Notes: generated from the sequence alone by a model not told the origin. DNA of 64,000 nt from Candidatus Saccharimonadota bacterium (GCA_030528025.1 JAUMZP010000001.1:469174-533173); one strand, 5' to 3'; numbered from the stretch's first letter, positions 26,037 to 35,434 are shown. Made by a program: numbers and translations.

Positions 26037-27572
26037 ATGGCTGAAACAACAGTTACAGAGTTGTCCGAGAGCTTGCGGCAAGCGATCGCAGGCCTGGAAG
26101 CCTCTGAAGGACTAGAACAGGTCGGTATCGTGACCCGAGTGGGTGATGGTGTGGCCTGGGTACATGGCTTGCGCCACGCGGGCTATAGCGAGGTGCTTGA
26201 GATCGAGACCAAAACAGGTGTCGTTGAGGCATTTGCCCTCAACCTGATGGAAGATGAGATTGGTGCTGTGCTGCTTGGCAGTGACCAAGGTGTGGCTGCT
26301 GGCGACCGCGTTAAGCTCAAGGGTGAGGTCCTGAGTGTGCCAGTTGGCGAGGAGTTGCTTGGCCGCGTGGTGAACCCGCTCGGTGAGCCACTTGATGGTG
26401 GCCCAGCTATCACTACTACGCAGCGCGGCCTCGTAGAGCGTGAGGCGATCGGCGTGATGGGTCGCAAGAGCGTGCACGAGCCACTGATGACCGGTATTAT
26501 GAGTATCGATGCGATGTTCCCGATTGGCCGTGGCCAGCGCGAGCTCATCATTGGTGATCGCCAGACCGGTAAGACGGCAATCGCACTCGACACGATGATC
26601 AACCAAGCCCGTCAAAAGACTGGCGTGGTGAATGTCTACGTTGCTGTTGGGCAGAAGCTGAGCAAGATTGCTCGCTTGGTTGAGCGCCTCAAAGAAGAAG
26701 GTGTGATGGACCAGACCATCGTGGTAGCAACCAGCCCAAGCGACCCAGCTTCCCTGCTCTATCTCGCGCCATACGCTGGTACCGCCATGGGTGAGTACTT
26801 CCGTGACAATAGTGGCCATGCTTTGATGATCTATGACGACCTCACCAAGCACGCCGTCGCCTACCGCCAGATGAGCCTGCTGCTGCGTCGTCCACCAGGG
26901 CGCGAGGCCTTCCCAGGTGATGTGTTCTATTTGCACAGCCGCCTACTCGAGCGCAGTGCTAAGCTCAGTGATGAGCTTGGAGCAGGTTCGCTCACTGCTC
27001 TGCCGATCATCGAGACCCAGGCGGGTGATATCTCCGCCTACATCCCCACCAACGTGATTTCCATCACCGACGGGCAGATCTTTATGGAGACAGATCTCTT
27101 CTACCAAGGTATTCGCCCAGCCATTAGTGCTGGTCTCTCGGTGTCGCGTGTTGGTGGTGCCGCGCAGACTAAGGCGCTCAAGAGTGTTAGTGGTAACCTC
27201 AAGCTTGGGTTAAGTCAGTTCCGCGAGTTGGCAAGCTTTGCTCAGTTTGGAAGCGACCTTGATGCTGAGACCAAGGCACAGATTGGCCGTGGTCAGCGCC
27301 TGACAGAGCTTCTCAAACAACCACAATACCAGCCAATGAGTGTCTGGGAGCAAGTGGTGAGCATTGTGGCGGTGAGCCAAGGTTACTTCGACACCGTGCC
27401 AGCTACGAAGATCAAAGCCGCTCAAGATGCTCTGCTGAGCCGTCTCTGGGCCGAAGCCAAGGAACAAATGCGCACCCTCAACAAGGGTGACCAGAAGTTC
27501 GGCGCTGATGAGAAACTCACCCACTTGATAGAATCAACCGCGGGCGAAATTGCCAAGGAATTTGCGGAGTAA
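26037..27572 (+). CDS. atpA: ATP synthase F1 subunit alpha
   Basis: A 511-residue nucleotide-binding subunit. Walker [12 protein letters not shown] near 170, [13 protein letters not shown], and the conserved Arg finger region SVSRVGG near 368 are visible. The length matches the family. It is in line with atpH and atpG. Confidence 0.98.
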   Translation: MAETTVTELSESLRQAIAGLEASEGLEQVGIVTRVGDGVAWVHGLRHAGYSEVLEIETKTGVVEAFALNLMEDEIGAVLLGSDQGVAAGDRVKLKGEVLSVPVGEELLGRVVNPLGEPLDGGPAITTTQRGLVEREAIGVMGRKSVHEPLMTGIMSIDAMFPIGRGQRELIIGDRQTGKTAIALDTMINQARQKTGVVNVYVAVGQKLSKIARLVERLKEEGVMDQTIVVATSPSDPASLLYLAPYAGTAMGEYFRDNSGHALMIYDDLTKHAVAYRQMSLLLRRPPGREAFPGDVFYLHSRLLERSAKLSDELGAGSLTALPIIETQAGDISAYIPTNVISITDGQIFMETDLFYQGIRPAISAGLSVSRVGGAAQTKALKSVSGNLKLGLSQFRELASFAQFGSDLDAETKAQIGRGQRLTELLKQPQYQPMSVWEQVVSIVAVSQGYFDTVPATKIKAAQDALLSRLWAEAKEQMRTLNKGDQKFGADEKLTHLIESTAGEIAKEFAE

Positions 27573-27587
27573 GCAACGGAGGTCGCT

Positions 27588-28475
27588 ATGCCCAATACGC
27601 AACAGCTCAAAGCACGGATTCGCTCGGTTAAGAGTACCAAGCAGATCACCAAGGCAATGCAAATGGTGGCAGCGAGCAAGATGCGCCGCGCCCAAGATGC
27701 AAGCCGTACCACTGCGCCGTATACTACGGCAGCACGTGGCCTCTTGCGCTACCTCTCGCGCCAGGGTGCGACCGACGATCACCCATTGTTTGCCCAGCGC
27801 ACAGTTCAGCGCCGCTTGATCATCGTCATTGCCGCCGATAAAGGACTGGCTGGTGCCTACAATAGCAATGTCCTCAAGCGCTATGTCCAGCTCCTGCGCG
27901 ATGATGATGCAGCCGGGATTGAAAATACTACCATTGCGGTGGGGCGCAAGGCGGCGCAGTTCGTTGCTCGCCTTAAGGATACGCAGGTGGTTGGGGTGTA
28001 TGAGGATGTGCCAGATCGCCCAACTGGGCCAGCCTTCCGGGCAATTCTCGATACCGCGCACGATATGTTTGTGAGTAAGCAGGTCGATGCGATCGACGTT
28101 GTATTTACCCGCTTTTATAGCAGTATGACGCAGCACCCTGACACGATCCACCTCTTGCCCGCTGGCCTTGATGCCGAGCAGCTCGATACGGTGGATGACG
28201 ATGAAGTAATCCCAGATGATGAAGCACTTTTTGAACCAAGTCCACAAGCAGTACTCGACACCATCGCTGCACGCATGGTGAGCGCTCGGCTCTACCAAGC
28301 CTTGCTCGATGCCAGGGCAAGTGAACACAGTCAGCGCATGCTTGCCATGAAGAATGCCACCGATAACGCTACCAGCCTTGTTGATGACCTAACGCTCGAG
28401 ATGAATAAACAGCGCCAAGGTGCCATCACGCAAGAGCTGACCGAGATCAGCGCTGGAGTGGAGGCAATGGGATGA
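27588..28475 (+). CDS. atpG: ATP synthase F1 subunit gamma
   Basis: A 295-residue central shaft. The N-terminal helix starts LKARIRSVKSTKQITKAM and the C-terminal helix has ERSQRMLAMKNATDNA-like HSQRMLAMKNATDNA, both hallmarks. The stop overlaps the next gene start by 4 bases (ATGA). Confidence 0.96.
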   Translation: MPNTQQLKARIRSVKSTKQITKAMQMVAASKMRRAQDASRTTAPYTTAARGLLRYLSRQGATDDHPLFAQRTVQRRLIIVIAADKGLAGAYNSNVLKRYVQLLRDDDAAGIENTTIAVGRKAAQFVARLKDTQVVGVYEDVPDRPTGPAFRAILDTAHDMFVSKQVDAIDVVFTRFYSSMTQHPDTIHLLPAGLDAEQLDTVDDDEVIPDDEALFEPSPQAVLDTIAARMVSARLYQALLDARASEHSQRMLAMKNATDNATSLVDDLTLEMNKQRQGAITQELTEISAGVEAMG

Positions 28476-28984
28476 AACGCTACGCGCGTGTCGTGATAGC
28501 TGCGTTTGTCATGTATGCGCTTGTGTGTGCGGTGTTGCTTCTCGTGGGCGGTATTCTGATGCTGTCTGCTAGCCATGATGAGGGGCTGCTTCTTGGCTTT
28601 GCGCTGATGCTGCCGTTTGCTCTCGGTGGACTGTGGTATTGGCGGTATGGCCAGCGGCACAGTGCGAGCTTTGTGAGTGTTACGACTGGTCTATTAGTCG
28701 TGATCCTTGCTGGCTTTGGCTCGTATGTTGTGGGCTTTCTTGTATCCTTTGCTGTGCATGGCGTGGAGGCACAGGCCAGTGATACTGCTCGCCTGGCCTG
28801 GCCGGCTCAGCCTATTATGGCATGTGCTGAGCTACCAGTCACCAGTAATCTCTTGCCATATGTGCCAATTATGATATTGCTAGCTTACTGCGGCATTGCA
28901 GCCTGTGATGCTATGCGGTATATACAGAAGCATCGTACCAAGACGCCAGATAGCCATAATAATCTGCAAGCAAAGAAAGTATAA
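28472..28984 (+). CDS. Membrane protein inserted between atpG and atpD
   Basis: A 170-residue protein with about four hydrophobic helices (about 7-28, 35-50, 66-90 and 128-145). It overlaps the atpG stop by 4 bases and is followed by atpD after 24 bases, so it is co-transcribed and probably translationally coupled. No known F-ATPase subunit sits here in common operons, and I see no family motif. A role in assembly or coupling is a guess from position. Confidence 0.65.
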   Translation: MKRYARVVIAAFVMYALVCAVLLLVGGILMLSASHDEGLLLGFALMLPFALGGLWYWRYGQRHSASFVSVTTGLLVVILAGFGSYVVGFLVSFAVHGVEAQASDTARLAWPAQPIMACAELPVTSNLLPYVPIMILLAYCGIAACDAMRYIQKHRTKTPDSHNNLQAKKV

Positions 28985-29008
28985 TGAAATGATCGAGAGG
29001 AGAAATGA

Positions 29009-30388
<1,380 letters not shown>

Positions 30389-30412
30389 CACTCTCTGCAC
30401 ATTCTTACACGG

Positions 30413-30461
30413 CAGCAGCCAGCCGAGATATTCTCTCCGTGTTGGCTGCTGTTTTCTTTCC
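30413..30461 (+). terminator. Intrinsic terminator after atpD
   Basis: A 9-bp stem (30413-30421 with 30443-30451) with an inner GAGA/TCTC hairpin, then TTTTCTTTCC. It separates atpC from the rest of the ATP synthase operon. Confidence 0.8.
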
Positions 30462-30500
30462 CTATCCTCCTCGCTATTTTCCCTCCCTCCCCTCCCAACA

Positions 30501-30526
30501 TATAGTACAAATCGATTTGTACTATA
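30501..30526. repeat. 26-bp perfect palindrome
   Basis: TATAGTACAAATC is followed directly by its exact reverse complement, with no spacer. It lies between a pyrimidine-rich stretch (about 30452-30500 on the plus strand) and a C-free tract. A protein-binding operator or a recombination-type site are possibilities. It does not match the chromosome-dimer site consensus I know. Confidence 0.7.
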
Positions 30527-30608
30527 GTTACCCTGTTTTTTCTCTGTTACAGCAGACTCTTTTTCTATTCTTTTATATCATTTATATATAATAGGAGAGA
30601 AATCTTAC

Positions 30609-30802
30609 TATGATTGGGTATATGGATATATAAAGATAGAGAATATAGTATGGGTATATAGGAAGAGATAAAGATAGATAAATAGGTAAATAAATAAAGA
30701 GAAGATAAAGAATAAAGAAATAGAGGAATAGATAGAAATATAGATAAGGATATAGAAATAGATAGAGAAATATAGAGAAAGAGAGTTATAGAAATAGAGA
30801 TG
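30609..30802. repeat. C-free, A/G/T-only low-complexity tract
   Basis: 194 consecutive bases on the plus strand contain no C. The tract is built from variants of GATA, AATA, AGAGA and ATAGA without a fixed repeat unit. No open frame with signals runs through it. It forms most of the 567-base spacer between the atpD terminator and the 108-aa membrane protein gene. Confidence 0.8.
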
Positions 30803-31018
30803 CGTTATAAAGATACATAGAGAATAGATATAGTATCGAGATATATTGGTATGTATAGAAATATGCTTATTGCAGCGTATATATACTGCGTGCAGTATGA
30901 GAAAGGGGTAAAGCGCTCAGCTTCAGATAGACGCATTTTGACTTACCTGATCAAATATGGCACACTTGAAGGTGGTGGGGCGACCAGCGCCTCAAGGATA
31001 CGCATGGAAGGAGATGTC

Positions 31019-31345
31019 ATGCACAATAGGAAGAATGCATGGGACAGCCGTTCCATGCGCGAGGAAGCCAGAAAGGCGCGCTACATTGCGCCGTTCTGGC
31101 TGGTTGCTATTGGCTCTTGGGCGGGTGTACCGCTCGGGAGCTACATTTTGCTGTTTCACTTCGGCGGGACAGCATTTGGCACTCACGAGCTGCCCTGGCT
31201 CGTGATGTATGTTGTATGGCTCCTCTTTGGAGGAGTCATTGTGGCAGGCCAACACTTGCCAAAGACGCTGGGGCTACTGCTTATTGCCGTAGCCGCTATT
31301 GGAGGGATTTTTATCTCCCTCCTCACCTGGGGGCTTTCTATCTAG
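31019..31345 (+). CDS. Small membrane protein between atpD and atpC
   Basis: A 108-residue protein with three hydrophobic helices (about 24-44, 56-76 and 84-105) and a basic N-terminus. GAAGGAG 6 bases before ATG 31019 marks the start; the open frame further upstream runs into the low-complexity tract and is not supported. A strong terminator follows. No family recognised. Confidence 0.65.
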   Translation: MHNRKNAWDSRSMREEARKARYIAPFWLVAIGSWAGVPLGSYILLFHFGGTAFGTHELPWLVMYVVWLLFGGVIVAGQHLPKTLGLLLIAVAAIGGIFISLLTWGLSI

Positions 31346-31369
31346 CTCCTCGGATCGTCCTCTACCACC

Positions 31370-31420
31370 AAGGGCGGGTTGAGCAGCGCCATATGGCTTG
31401 CTGCTCCCCGCCCTTTTCTC
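31370..31420 (+). terminator. Intrinsic terminator after the 108-aa membrane gene
   Basis: A 9-bp GC-rich outer stem (31370-31378 with 31407-31415) stacked on a 7-bp inner stem (31381-31387 with 31400-31406), then TTTTCTCTT. Confidence 0.85.
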
Positions 31421-31487
31421 TTGCTTGAAGTAAAATCACCTCACCTTCTACCTCGCTTTTTCTCTGCTACTCTGCTATAGTAAGGCT

Positions 31488-31919
31488 ATGGATTTAGAAC
31501 TTGTGACACTGACTGGTAGCAAGCTACATGAGACTGTGTATGAGGTAATGCTGCCGACGCCGGATGGGCAGATTGCGGTCTTCCCAGGGCACGAACCACT
31601 CGTAACTCTGGCAGTGCCAGGTGTCGTAGCGGTGCGTCGCGCCAAGGACGACAGTGACGACCAGCTGGAGTACTTTGCCATCTCTGGTGGGGTGGTCGAG
31701 ATTAGCAAGACAAAGGTACGCATCTTGGTTGACGAAGCCGAGCATGGCGACGATATCATTGAGGCTGAGAGCAAAGCCGCCCTTGAGCGCGCCCTCAAGC
31801 AGCGTGACAATGCCAGCACTCAGGTGGAGCTCGAGAAAGCGCACCAGTTGGTCGACCGCCATGCTGTGCGCCTCAAGGTGGCTGGCCTGCGCCGACGCCA
31901 CAATAAGCACCGCGTATAA
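31488..31919 (+). CDS. atpC: ATP synthase F1 subunit epsilon
   Basis: A 143-residue rotor-base subunit. The N-terminal beta sandwich has the pattern MLPTPDGQIAVFPGHEPLVT, and FAISGGVVEI precedes a C-terminal helical region. It is about 1.1 kb from atpD behind two terminators and has its own TATAGT box 6 bases before the ATG, so it is transcribed separately and leaderless. Confidence 0.93.
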   Translation: MDLELVTLTGSKLHETVYEVMLPTPDGQIAVFPGHEPLVTLAVPGVVAVRRAKDDSDDQLEYFAISGGVVEISKTKVRILVDEAEHGDDIIEAESKAALERALKQRDNASTQVELEKAHQLVDRHAVRLKVAGLRRRHNKHRV

Positions 31920-31961
31920 AATATTAGGATAACAGAGATAACCGCAGAGAGGCAGTATATA

Positions 31962-32903
31962 ATGGCAGAATTTTATTCACAAGCCTCATCATCAGATGAA
32001 GCACAGAGTTATCGAGGTAATGATGAGAAGACTGCAAGTGATTGCTATGAGCAGCCTATTGTATCCTACCAGCTAGGCGACGAGTATGGCCTTGGCAAGC
32101 TTAATACGCCAGAGTGCCCCCATGCGGCAGAATTTATTCAGGAACTTGGCGAACACTACGTGCCAGCAGTGCAGAATATCATTGGCGTGTGCATGGATGG
32201 TCGGCCCGGCAGCACAGCAGAAGCAGTGCCAAATGGTGCAGGCGGTGGCTTGCTCTACCTAGTGACGGATCGACTGGTACGTGGTAATAGTGATGCTATT
32301 AATGAAGCGAATGCGCGCGTTCTGGGGCGGATTGGCCAGATACCCGCGACGGTGCATGTCCACCGAGATGACCATGCTCATGGCGAAGACGCTGGCTGTG
32401 CGGCAGCCGACAAAGTGGGTGCGATCTTTACCATCATTGCTCAGCATGGTGAGCAATTGCGCAGCCTAGCCACTAAGCTTGGTCTTGGTAGCGATAGTAG
32501 CGACGAAGCCCACCAGCAGATCATTCGCCATGCAGCAGATGAGTCCAAGCTTGTTATGGCTAGTGGCAACGATCTTGTGGCAATGGTCGACGCGCAGCTA
32601 GCAAAGAGTGCTGAGCCCACTGGTGCTCACACCGATACATTGCATGGCAACCACCACGAGGTAGCAGTGGTAATGAATCAGCGTACGGGGACAACGCTCG
32701 ACCGCCAGTCCTTAGCGCGAGAGTTTGATCAACAATACCAGGCCTTCAATATCGATACGTGGGCCTTTGCACCCTCAGCCGAAGCGCTCTACCCAGGCGA
32801 TCCAACTGCCCAGCAGTATGCTACCACTGCCATGCTCTACTATAACCTCGCTGCTATCATGGCACTGTGCGGCCCACGCATGACGGTGACCGTGCTTACA
32901 TAG
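31962..32903 (+). CDS. Carbonic-anhydrase-like protein (cadmium-type/beta-like)
   Basis: A 313-residue protein. VCMDGRPGS near residue 73 matches the metal Cys and Asp-Arg pair of beta-class enzymes (C-x-D-x-R), and HAHGEDAGC near 133 supplies the His and second Cys. This fits the cadmium-containing carbonic anhydrase family described in diatoms and annotated in some Patescibacteria. It would interconvert CO2 and bicarbonate. The last 100 residues are not recognisable. It lies 42 bases after atpC and may be co-transcribed. Confidence 0.6.
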   Translation: MAEFYSQASSSDEAQSYRGNDEKTASDCYEQPIVSYQLGDEYGLGKLNTPECPHAAEFIQELGEHYVPAVQNIIGVCMDGRPGSTAEAVPNGAGGGLLYLVTDRLVRGNSDAINEANARVLGRIGQIPATVHVHRDDHAHGEDAGCAAADKVGAIFTIIAQHGEQLRSLATKLGLGSDSSDEAHQQIIRHAADESKLVMASGNDLVAMVDAQLAKSAEPTGAHTDTLHGNHHEVAVVMNQRTGTTLDRQSLAREFDQQYQAFNIDTWAFAPSAEALYPGDPTAQQYATTAMLYYNLAAIMALCGPRMTVTVLT

Positions 32904-32906
32904 TCT

Positions 32907-33131
32907 CTAAAGGGGCGCAACATCAAATAACAAGCAAATTAAACTAACCCCTTGGGTTAAGAGGTCTCTTCTTAATACCTCTTTTTCTTGCGCGGCAACA
33001 GTAATTATAATAAGCGTTTCTTTCTTCGCAGATAAAGACATCGCAAGCATCACTACCCCGCTCATACCAATGGAGAACCATCGCTCTAGGTGACCCTCAT
33101 GCAATACAATAATGAGGATCAAGCATAGCAA
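32907..33131 (-). CDS. Possible small membrane protein, 74 residues
   Basis: A frame opening at a TTG with one hydrophobic segment (LLCLILIIVL), a second (GVVMLAMSL) and a charged tail. It has no clear ribosome site and lies just behind the dus gene on the same strand. It could be a gene remnant or a chance frame. Confidence 0.25.
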   Translation of the reverse strand: MLCLILIIVLHEGHLERWFSIGMSGVVMLAMSLSAKKETLIIITVAAQEKEVLRRDLLTQGVSLICLLFDVAPL

Positions 33132-33140
33132 GAACGCCAG

Positions 33141-34127
33141 CTACTCAGACGCAGACATTGCTTCGTGCCGCTGATGGATAATCCGCCGCGCTTCATCTGT
33201 GCTGGTAGTGTGCATTAGCTGGTCGCGCAATTCCTTCGCACCGTCGAAGTCGCGAATGTAGATCTTGTAGAAGCGTTTGAGCGTCTCGTATGGCCGGCCG
33301 AGCTGTGGCTGCCAGTGGTCGAAGAGATCGAGGTGGTAGCGAAGGAGTGCGAAGTTGCGCTGCACCAGAGAGCCAGCACTCTGCACTGTATCGTCGGCGT
33401 GCGGCGCAAAGCAAAATGGATCGGCAAACACCCCACGGCCAATCATCACACCATTAACGCCTGGGTGTGCGGCTACCAGTGCCATGCCATGCGCCCGGTC
33501 GCGAATATCACCATTGATAGTGAGCAGCGTCTGCGGTGCAATCGCATCACGCAGCGCCACGATATCATCAATCAGCTCATAGTGCGCCGCTACCTTGCTC
33601 ATCTCCTTCTTGGTGCGTAGGTGAACGGTCAGATTGACAATATCTTGCTGAAGCAGCGTCGTGAGCCACGCCCGCCACTCGTCGATAGTGCTGTAGCCAA
33701 GGCGGGTCTTAACGCTGACTGGCAAGCCAGCCGTCTTGGCCGCGGCAATAGCGGCTACTGCAACGTCTGGATTGCGAATTAGCGCTGCTCCCCCACTCTT
33801 GGTGGCGCTCTTGGCAGGGCAGCCCATATTGATATCGATCCCTGCAAAGCCTAGGCGTGCGCAGTGCTGGGCAAATTGCTCCATATCGCCCGGCTCGCCG
33901 CCCCAAATCTGTGCCACCAGGGGGTACTCGTCGTCCGTCTTAATGAGCCGGCCAGCAATTGCCCTGTCACCAGCGTGCACCCAGCCCGTCGCATTAGCAA
34001 ACTCAGTAAAAAACACATCGGGCGCACCAGCCCGCTTCACCACGTGGCGAAACACCACATCCGTCACCGCTTCCATCGGTGCCAAAACAAAAAACGGCTG
34101 CGGCAAATCATTCCAAAACGACGTCAT
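33141..34127 (-). CDS. tRNA-dihydrouridine synthase (DusB-type)
   Basis: A 328-residue FMN enzyme that reduces uridine to dihydrouridine in tRNA D loops. FVLAPMEAVTDVVFR at the start, GIDINMGCPAKSATKSGGAAL (catalytic Cys, cited in part as MGCPAKS), SVKTRLGY, and the FMN-phosphate site GVMIGRGVFADP are seen. TATAAT (34136-34141) with a TGT extension lies 8 bases before ATG 34127, so the mRNA is probably leaderless. The structured tRNA-like RNA at 34155-34470 lies directly upstream on the same strand. Confidence 0.92.
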   Translation of the reverse strand: MTSFWNDLPQPFFVLAPMEAVTDVVFRHVVKRAGAPDVFFTEFANATGWVHAGDRAIAGRLIKTDDEYPLVAQIWGGEPGDMEQFAQHCARLGFAGIDINMGCPAKSATKSGGAALIRNPDVAVAAIAAAKTAGLPVSVKTRLGYSTIDEWRAWLTTLLQQDIVNLTVHLRTKKEMSKVAAHYELIDDIVALRDAIAPQTLLTINGDIRDRAHGMALVAAHPGVNGVMIGRGVFADPFCFAPHADDTVQSAGSLVQRNFALLRYHLDLFDHWQPQLGRPYETLKRFYKIYIRDFDGAKELRDQLMHTTSTDEARRIIHQRHEAMSASE

Positions 34128-34154
34128 ATCAAGCTATTATAACACAATTGATCA

Positions 34155-34470
34155 GGGGAGAGGCCCCGCACCCACGCTTTATGCGTAGATGGGTGTCGCA
34201 GTAGGTGCGGGGCGGGTGTGAGCATACTGATCCTATAGATCACCCTCTTTCCGGGGTTGGCTCCTCCAAGGCATTTCCTTGGAGGGGCTCACACAGCTGG
34301 GATGGCAGGAATCGAACCTGCTACGAGAGCCCTCATGTGCCTGTCGCCATTGACAAGCAAACCCCTCGTACCCCTATACCAAACGGGGCATCCCAGGTCG
34401 GTCACCATCGACCGACCTTCCTTACAAAAACTCAAGCCGGAGCAGTGCCGGCGAGTTCCTTGTAAGGGTA
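34155..34470 (-). ncRNA. Structured RNA of about 310 nt with embedded tRNA-like domain, upstream of dus
   Basis: Reading 5' to 3' on the minus strand: hairpin A (34467-34420, 8-bp base stem with inner GCCGG/CCGGC), hairpin B (34417-34396, 8 perfect bp), a tRNA-like fold (34395-34298), a domain closed by an 8-bp stem (34294-34287 with 34223-34216) holding a 9-bp and a 5-bp hairpin, and a terminal GC-rich hairpin (34213-34163). The 3' end is not marked by a U-run and overlaps the dus promoter, so the end given is approximate. I find no match to tmRNA, RNase P, SRP or 6S RNA signatures. Confidence 0.65.
34298..34395 (-). ncRNA. tRNA-like domain 1 (98 nt)
   Basis: Acceptor stem 34389-34395 with 34298-34304 (TGGGATG/CATCCCA, 7 bp), D-like arm CCCC/GGGG with GG in the loop, and a canonical T arm GCAGG-TTCGATT-CCTGC (34305-34321). 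In place of an anticodon arm there is a 6-bp stem (TACGAG/CTCGTA) enclosing an internal 7-bp hairpin with a 6-base loop. The variable loop is almost absent and no CCA follows. It resembles the tRNA-like part of tmRNA in plan, but both halves are contiguous here. Confidence 0.6.
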
Positions 34471-34476
34471 GAGATA

Positions 34477-34505
34477 ATTGTAGTCTACCTAGCGAGAATT
34501 GTCAA
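34477..34505 (-). promoter_or_regulatory. Promoter of the 310-nt structured RNA
   Basis: TTGACA (34500-34505), exactly 17 bases, TACAAT (34477-34482). The expected start near 34470 lies 3 bases before hairpin A. Confidence 0.78.
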
Positions 34506-34676
34506 GTAGTGAGCACCTGAATTTTACAGCTGCACCACGGTTATATACCAGTCCTCGGCATCCCCTCCTCGCGCGTTAGGGCCTGTCGATACCCGGCGGC
34601 TCAACGAGCCAGAGTATGCTCTGATGGTCTATATCGTAGCTTCTTGGTTATCCTTACATAAGTTCAATATATCCCT

Positions 34677-34725
34677 AAAAAAGGAAGAAGCTCCTGCCTC
34701 GACGCATAACGCGGATGCAGGAGCT
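34677..34725 (-). terminator. Intrinsic terminator of the 723-nt RNA
   Basis: A 9-bp perfect stem (34689-34697 with 34717-34725), then UUCUUCC and six U on the minus strand. Confidence 0.85.
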
Positions 34726-34983
34726 AGGGAGAGACTACAAGCGGTTCTGCTCGTCCTGGCGGGTGGCCAGGGCGCGAGTGAATCTCGCGAGTCCCACGTG
34801 TTTTAAAGAAGTCTCCGTGGCAGGTGCACGGTGCGCAATGAAGACGCGCAGCATGAGACTTCTCGATCATCGCCTCCCAAGTGGCGACGATACCGCCTAC
34901 CCTCCTTCGTGTCCAATAAAGGTAGCCTACGGCGGTTGCTATAGCAGTGCTCAACGCGGGAAAGCGGAGCATTGCTATATAGC

Positions 34984-35044
34984 GGAGATAGCAGGAATCG
35001 AACCTACAACACCATTGTTAGGAGCCTGGCTACTCCCTATCTCC
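34984..35044 (-). ncRNA. tRNA-like domain 2 (61 nt) without anticodon loop
   Basis: Acceptor stem GGAGATA/TATCTCC (35038-35044 with 34984-34990), D-like arm GAG/CTC with GCCAGG in the loop, a 5-bp mini-stem TAACA/TGTTG with the 4-base loop ATGG where the anticodon arm should be, no variable loop, and a T arm with GGTTCGATTCC. No CCA is encoded. Just outside, 34967-34983 pairs with 34938-34952 to form a long hairpin directly on the 3' side. The compact plan recalls the 61-nt mascRNA-type tRNA-like structures of animals, which are RNase P substrates; that comparison is by shape only. Confidence 0.65.
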
Positions 35045-35405
35045 AGTGACGGATAGGTGCACGACCTTATTCTGTCGTGGCTTTTTACCTACTCTCTCAG
35101 CCTCGCACGTGAGGCTGACCGCCTTTTTATAAGGATCAAAGATCCTTATAGCACGCTGGGCAGCGGTAGTCCCGTAGCCCATCAACAAACAAAGTGGTGC
35201 CGCAATGACGACACTTTGTTTTAATTGTGTACAAGCCCTGCGGGCTTGTCTTCGCATAATATGCGAACACGGAGGATCACCTCCTCTCCGCCGAAGTTTC
35301 GGCAGGATTGTCGGTGAACCCTTTTTCAAGGACGCTCTCGTGCTGAGCGTCTCGAGATAGCCACATCGGGTAGCTACCAGGGTTCACTCAGTTGAGCTGT
35401 TACTA

Positions 35406-35434
35406 TATATACCAATATACAGCGAACCTGTCAA
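35406..35434 (-). promoter_or_regulatory. Promoter of the shared family, driving the 723-nt RNA
   Basis: TTGACA (35429-35434), 17-base spacer ending in GTATATTGG and TATATA (35406-35411). The predicted start is near 35399. Confidence 0.78.

Larger units (their letters stand above)
34677..35399 (-). ncRNA. Large ornate structured RNA, about 723 nt, with embedded tRNA-like domain
   Basis: A minus-strand unit with a promoter at 35406-35434 and an intrinsic terminator at 34677-34725. At least a dozen near-perfect or perfect hairpins fill it, for example 35314-35321/35380-35387, 35331-35337/35345-35351, 35251-35257/35261-35267, 35231-35238/35242-35249, 35188-35196/35212-35220, 35129-35137/35141-35149, 35098-35104/35111-35117, 35060-35065/35074-35079, 34807-34815/34855-34863, 34773-34778/34784-34789. 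A tRNA-like fold (34984-35044) sits in the middle. Open frames inside have no start signals. In size and hairpin density it resembles the class of large ornate bacterial RNAs (OLE, GOLLD, ROOL), but I cannot assign it to one. Confidence 0.72.

Noticed and set aside
26112..26936. 274-codon frame antisense to atpA
   Set aside because: It is a shadow of the atpA reading frame, without start signals or a family.
30501..30526. Chromosome dimer resolution (dif) site
   Set aside because: It is a perfect palindrome without the 6-base asymmetric centre and the arms do not match the XerC/XerD consensus I know.
30609..30850. CRISPR or regular tandem array
   Set aside because: The words vary freely and no fixed repeat and spacer unit exists.
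34298..34395. A normal tRNA on the minus strand (an Asp-type GTC lies in the loop region)
   Set aside because: No 5-bp stem with a 7-base loop can be formed around GTC, the variable loop is nearly absent and no CCA is encoded; the tRNA-like reading fits better.
35030..35329. 99-codon frame inside the large RNA
   Set aside because: It opens at a TTG inside a hairpin, has no ribosome site and runs across several perfect hairpins.
34677..35399. tmRNA or RNase P RNA
   Set aside because: The tRNA-like halves are adjacent, no tag frame is present, and I do not see the conserved RNase P core (GAGGAAAGTCC type).
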